DNA from: Nitrospirae bacterium GWC2_42_7
GTDB lineage: Bacteria; Nitrospirota; Thermodesulfovibrionia; Thermodesulfovibrionales; UBA6898
Assembly (NCBI GenBank): GCA_001803645.1
Contig: MHDW01000188.1
Coordinates: forward strand, 1 to 6,147
Length of the DNA: 6,147 nucleotides
Reading direction: 5' to 3'
Position numbers and translations under genes: made by a program. How positions within the stretch are numbered: position 1 is the stretch's first letter; each line of letters begins with the position of its first letter. The notes beneath the pieces were generated by a model. That model was not told the DNA's origin. It worked only from the letters and a program-made list of their open reading frames with translations, and searched no databases. This document shows, in pieces, positions 5,379 to 6,147 of this stretch.

Positions 5379-6147
5379 CCTCTCTCCTTACCTCTTAAAT
5401 ATCTGAACACCTGAATTCTTCTGTTATACGAATCTGTAATTATTATGTTATCTTTTTTGTCAATATAAATTCCAGCAGGTATGTTAAAATTTCCGGGACC
5501 TGTGCCGGAAGAACCAAAGTTAAGGAGCAGCTTTCCGTCTTTTCTGAAGATCTGGACAGTCTCGAAAGCAGAATCAACAACATAAATATGCCCTTCTGAA
5601 TCCACTGCAATGCCTTTGGGTTTTGACATATCGCCCCAGGCATCCCCTGCCTTCCCAAATTTGAATTGAAACTGACCGTTAATATCAAAGGCCTGCACCC
5701 TGAAATTGAGCGTATCGGAAATATAAACCAACCCGTCCTGTCCCAGAAAAATATGCGTCGGATAATTAAACTCACCGTCCTGATCACCATTTTTCCCAAA
5801 AGAGTACAGCTCCTTGCCCTTCAGATCATACACAACTACCTTTGAACCAACAGTATCAACAACAAAAATCATTTTCCTGTCGGCGTCAATAGCAAGCCCT
5901 GTCGGCCTCTGGAGATCATCACCGAATGAAAAAATATACTCTCCATCTCTATCAAAAACAAAGATCTTTTTAAGGGCAGAATCTGAAACATAAATATTTC
6001 CTTCATGATCCTCAGAAATGCCGATCGGCGAAACCAAAAACATATCATCTCCAATTTCACCAAAACGCTTATGGTCTTTTTTCTCGGTATCAAAGATATG
6101 GACAGACGAATTCCCTGTATCTGTAACAAGAAGCCTTCCTTTTTCAC
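5375..6147 (-). CDS. NHL-repeat beta-propeller protein, partial (start outside window)
   Basis: The frame stays open from the window edge to a TGA at 5377-5375, giving about 256 visible residues. An ATG at 6043 is internal: the residues before it (such as LLVTDTGNSSVHIFD) already form part of a propeller blade, so the gene begins outside the window. Five complete NHL-type repeats plus a partial one are visible. Each has a P-x-G-I/L turn, a G-x-I/L-Y-V-S/V-D strand and a V-Q-x-F/V-F-D strand, for example GHIYVVDSAFETVQIFRKDG and NIIITDSYNRRIQVF. NHL repeats fold into six-bladed propellers that bind proteins or ligands, usually without catalysis. No CXXCH is visible in this part. Export is likely from the neighbours, but the N-terminus cannot be checked. 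The stop overlaps the next start by ATGA, so translation of the tetraheme cytochrome is probably coupled to it. The family is clear; the precise role is not. Confidence 0.9.
   Translation of the reverse strand, partial: EKGRLLVTDTGNSSVHIFDTEKKDHKRFGEIGDDMFLVSPIGISEDHEGNIYVSDSALKKIFVFDRDGEYIFSFGDDLQRPTGLAIDADRKMIFVVDTVGSKVVVYDLKGKELYSFGKNGDQDGEFNYPTHIFLGQDGLVYISDTLNFRVQAFDINGQFQFKFGKAGDAWGDMSKPKGIAVDSEGHIYVVDSAFETVQIFRKDGKLLLNFGSSGTGPGNFNIPAGIYIDKKDNIIITDSYNRRIQVFRYLRGKERG
5384..5389 (-). promoter_or_regulatory. Ribosome binding site of the tetraheme cytochrome
   Basis: AAGGAG is five bases before the ATG at 5378, inside the 3' end of the NHL gene. It supports the ATG that overlaps the NHL stop as the true start. 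Confidence 0.7.

Noticed and set aside
5443..6147. Minus-strand open frames at 5799-5443 and 6147-5869
   Set aside because: They are shadows of the NHL-repeat gene, whose repeats cover the whole region in the other frame without interruption.

Overview
The window carries a single-direction gene block: every credible gene lies on the minus strand, so the block reads from base 6147 towards base 1. The content is exported redox and surface protein: a beta-propeller of NHL repeats, two multiheme c-type cytochromes with 12 haem sites between them, and a tandem series of exported beta-sandwich (carboxypeptidase-regulatory-like) proteins. A didermic, anaerobic or metal/mineral-respiring bacterium of the Nitrospirota or Desulfobacterota/Geobacterales kind fits best. 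This rests on gene content and a G+C that looks to be in the low-to-mid 40s by eye. No marker gene is present, so the phylum is a guess.

First part of the block, in reading order. 6147-5375 is the C-terminal part of an NHL propeller protein whose start lies outside the window. It overlaps by ATGA the start of a 241-residue tetraheme cytochrome (5378-4653), which I read as OmcE-like, the family that includes extracellular cytochrome filaments. Eight bases later an exported octaheme cytochrome of the doubled-CXXCH type begins (4644-3478); its last haem site is a non-standard CX3CH. The tight spacing makes these three genes one translational unit.

Middle. 3477-3212 is the only sizeable gap (266 bases). 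It holds a very short reading frame with a strong ribosome binding site (3376-3311), stopped by a UGA. A 7-bp GC-rich hairpin follows, and a neighbouring frame stays codon-like for another 17 codons. This may be a peptide gene, a recoded gene or a broken one. No convincing promoter or terminator was found, so it is open whether the second half of the block has its own promoter.

Last part. Four exported beta-sandwich proteins follow almost without gaps: a three-domain protein (3211-2090), two two-domain paralogues (2093-1290 and 1288-518), and a fourth paralogue (492-1) cut by the window edge. The last three are clearly products of tandem duplication. They share the same order of landmarks: an IEC cysteine, a DPS/NPS-type turn, a GSYY-type strand and a K-x-DLG strand. 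At least eight such domains are encoded here.

How they may work together (inference): cytochromes move electrons through the periplasm and possibly along an extracellular filament, while the propeller and the beta-sandwich proteins act as non-redox envelope or surface partners (assembly, scaffold, adhesion or sheath). None of the latter shows catalytic residues that I can recognise.
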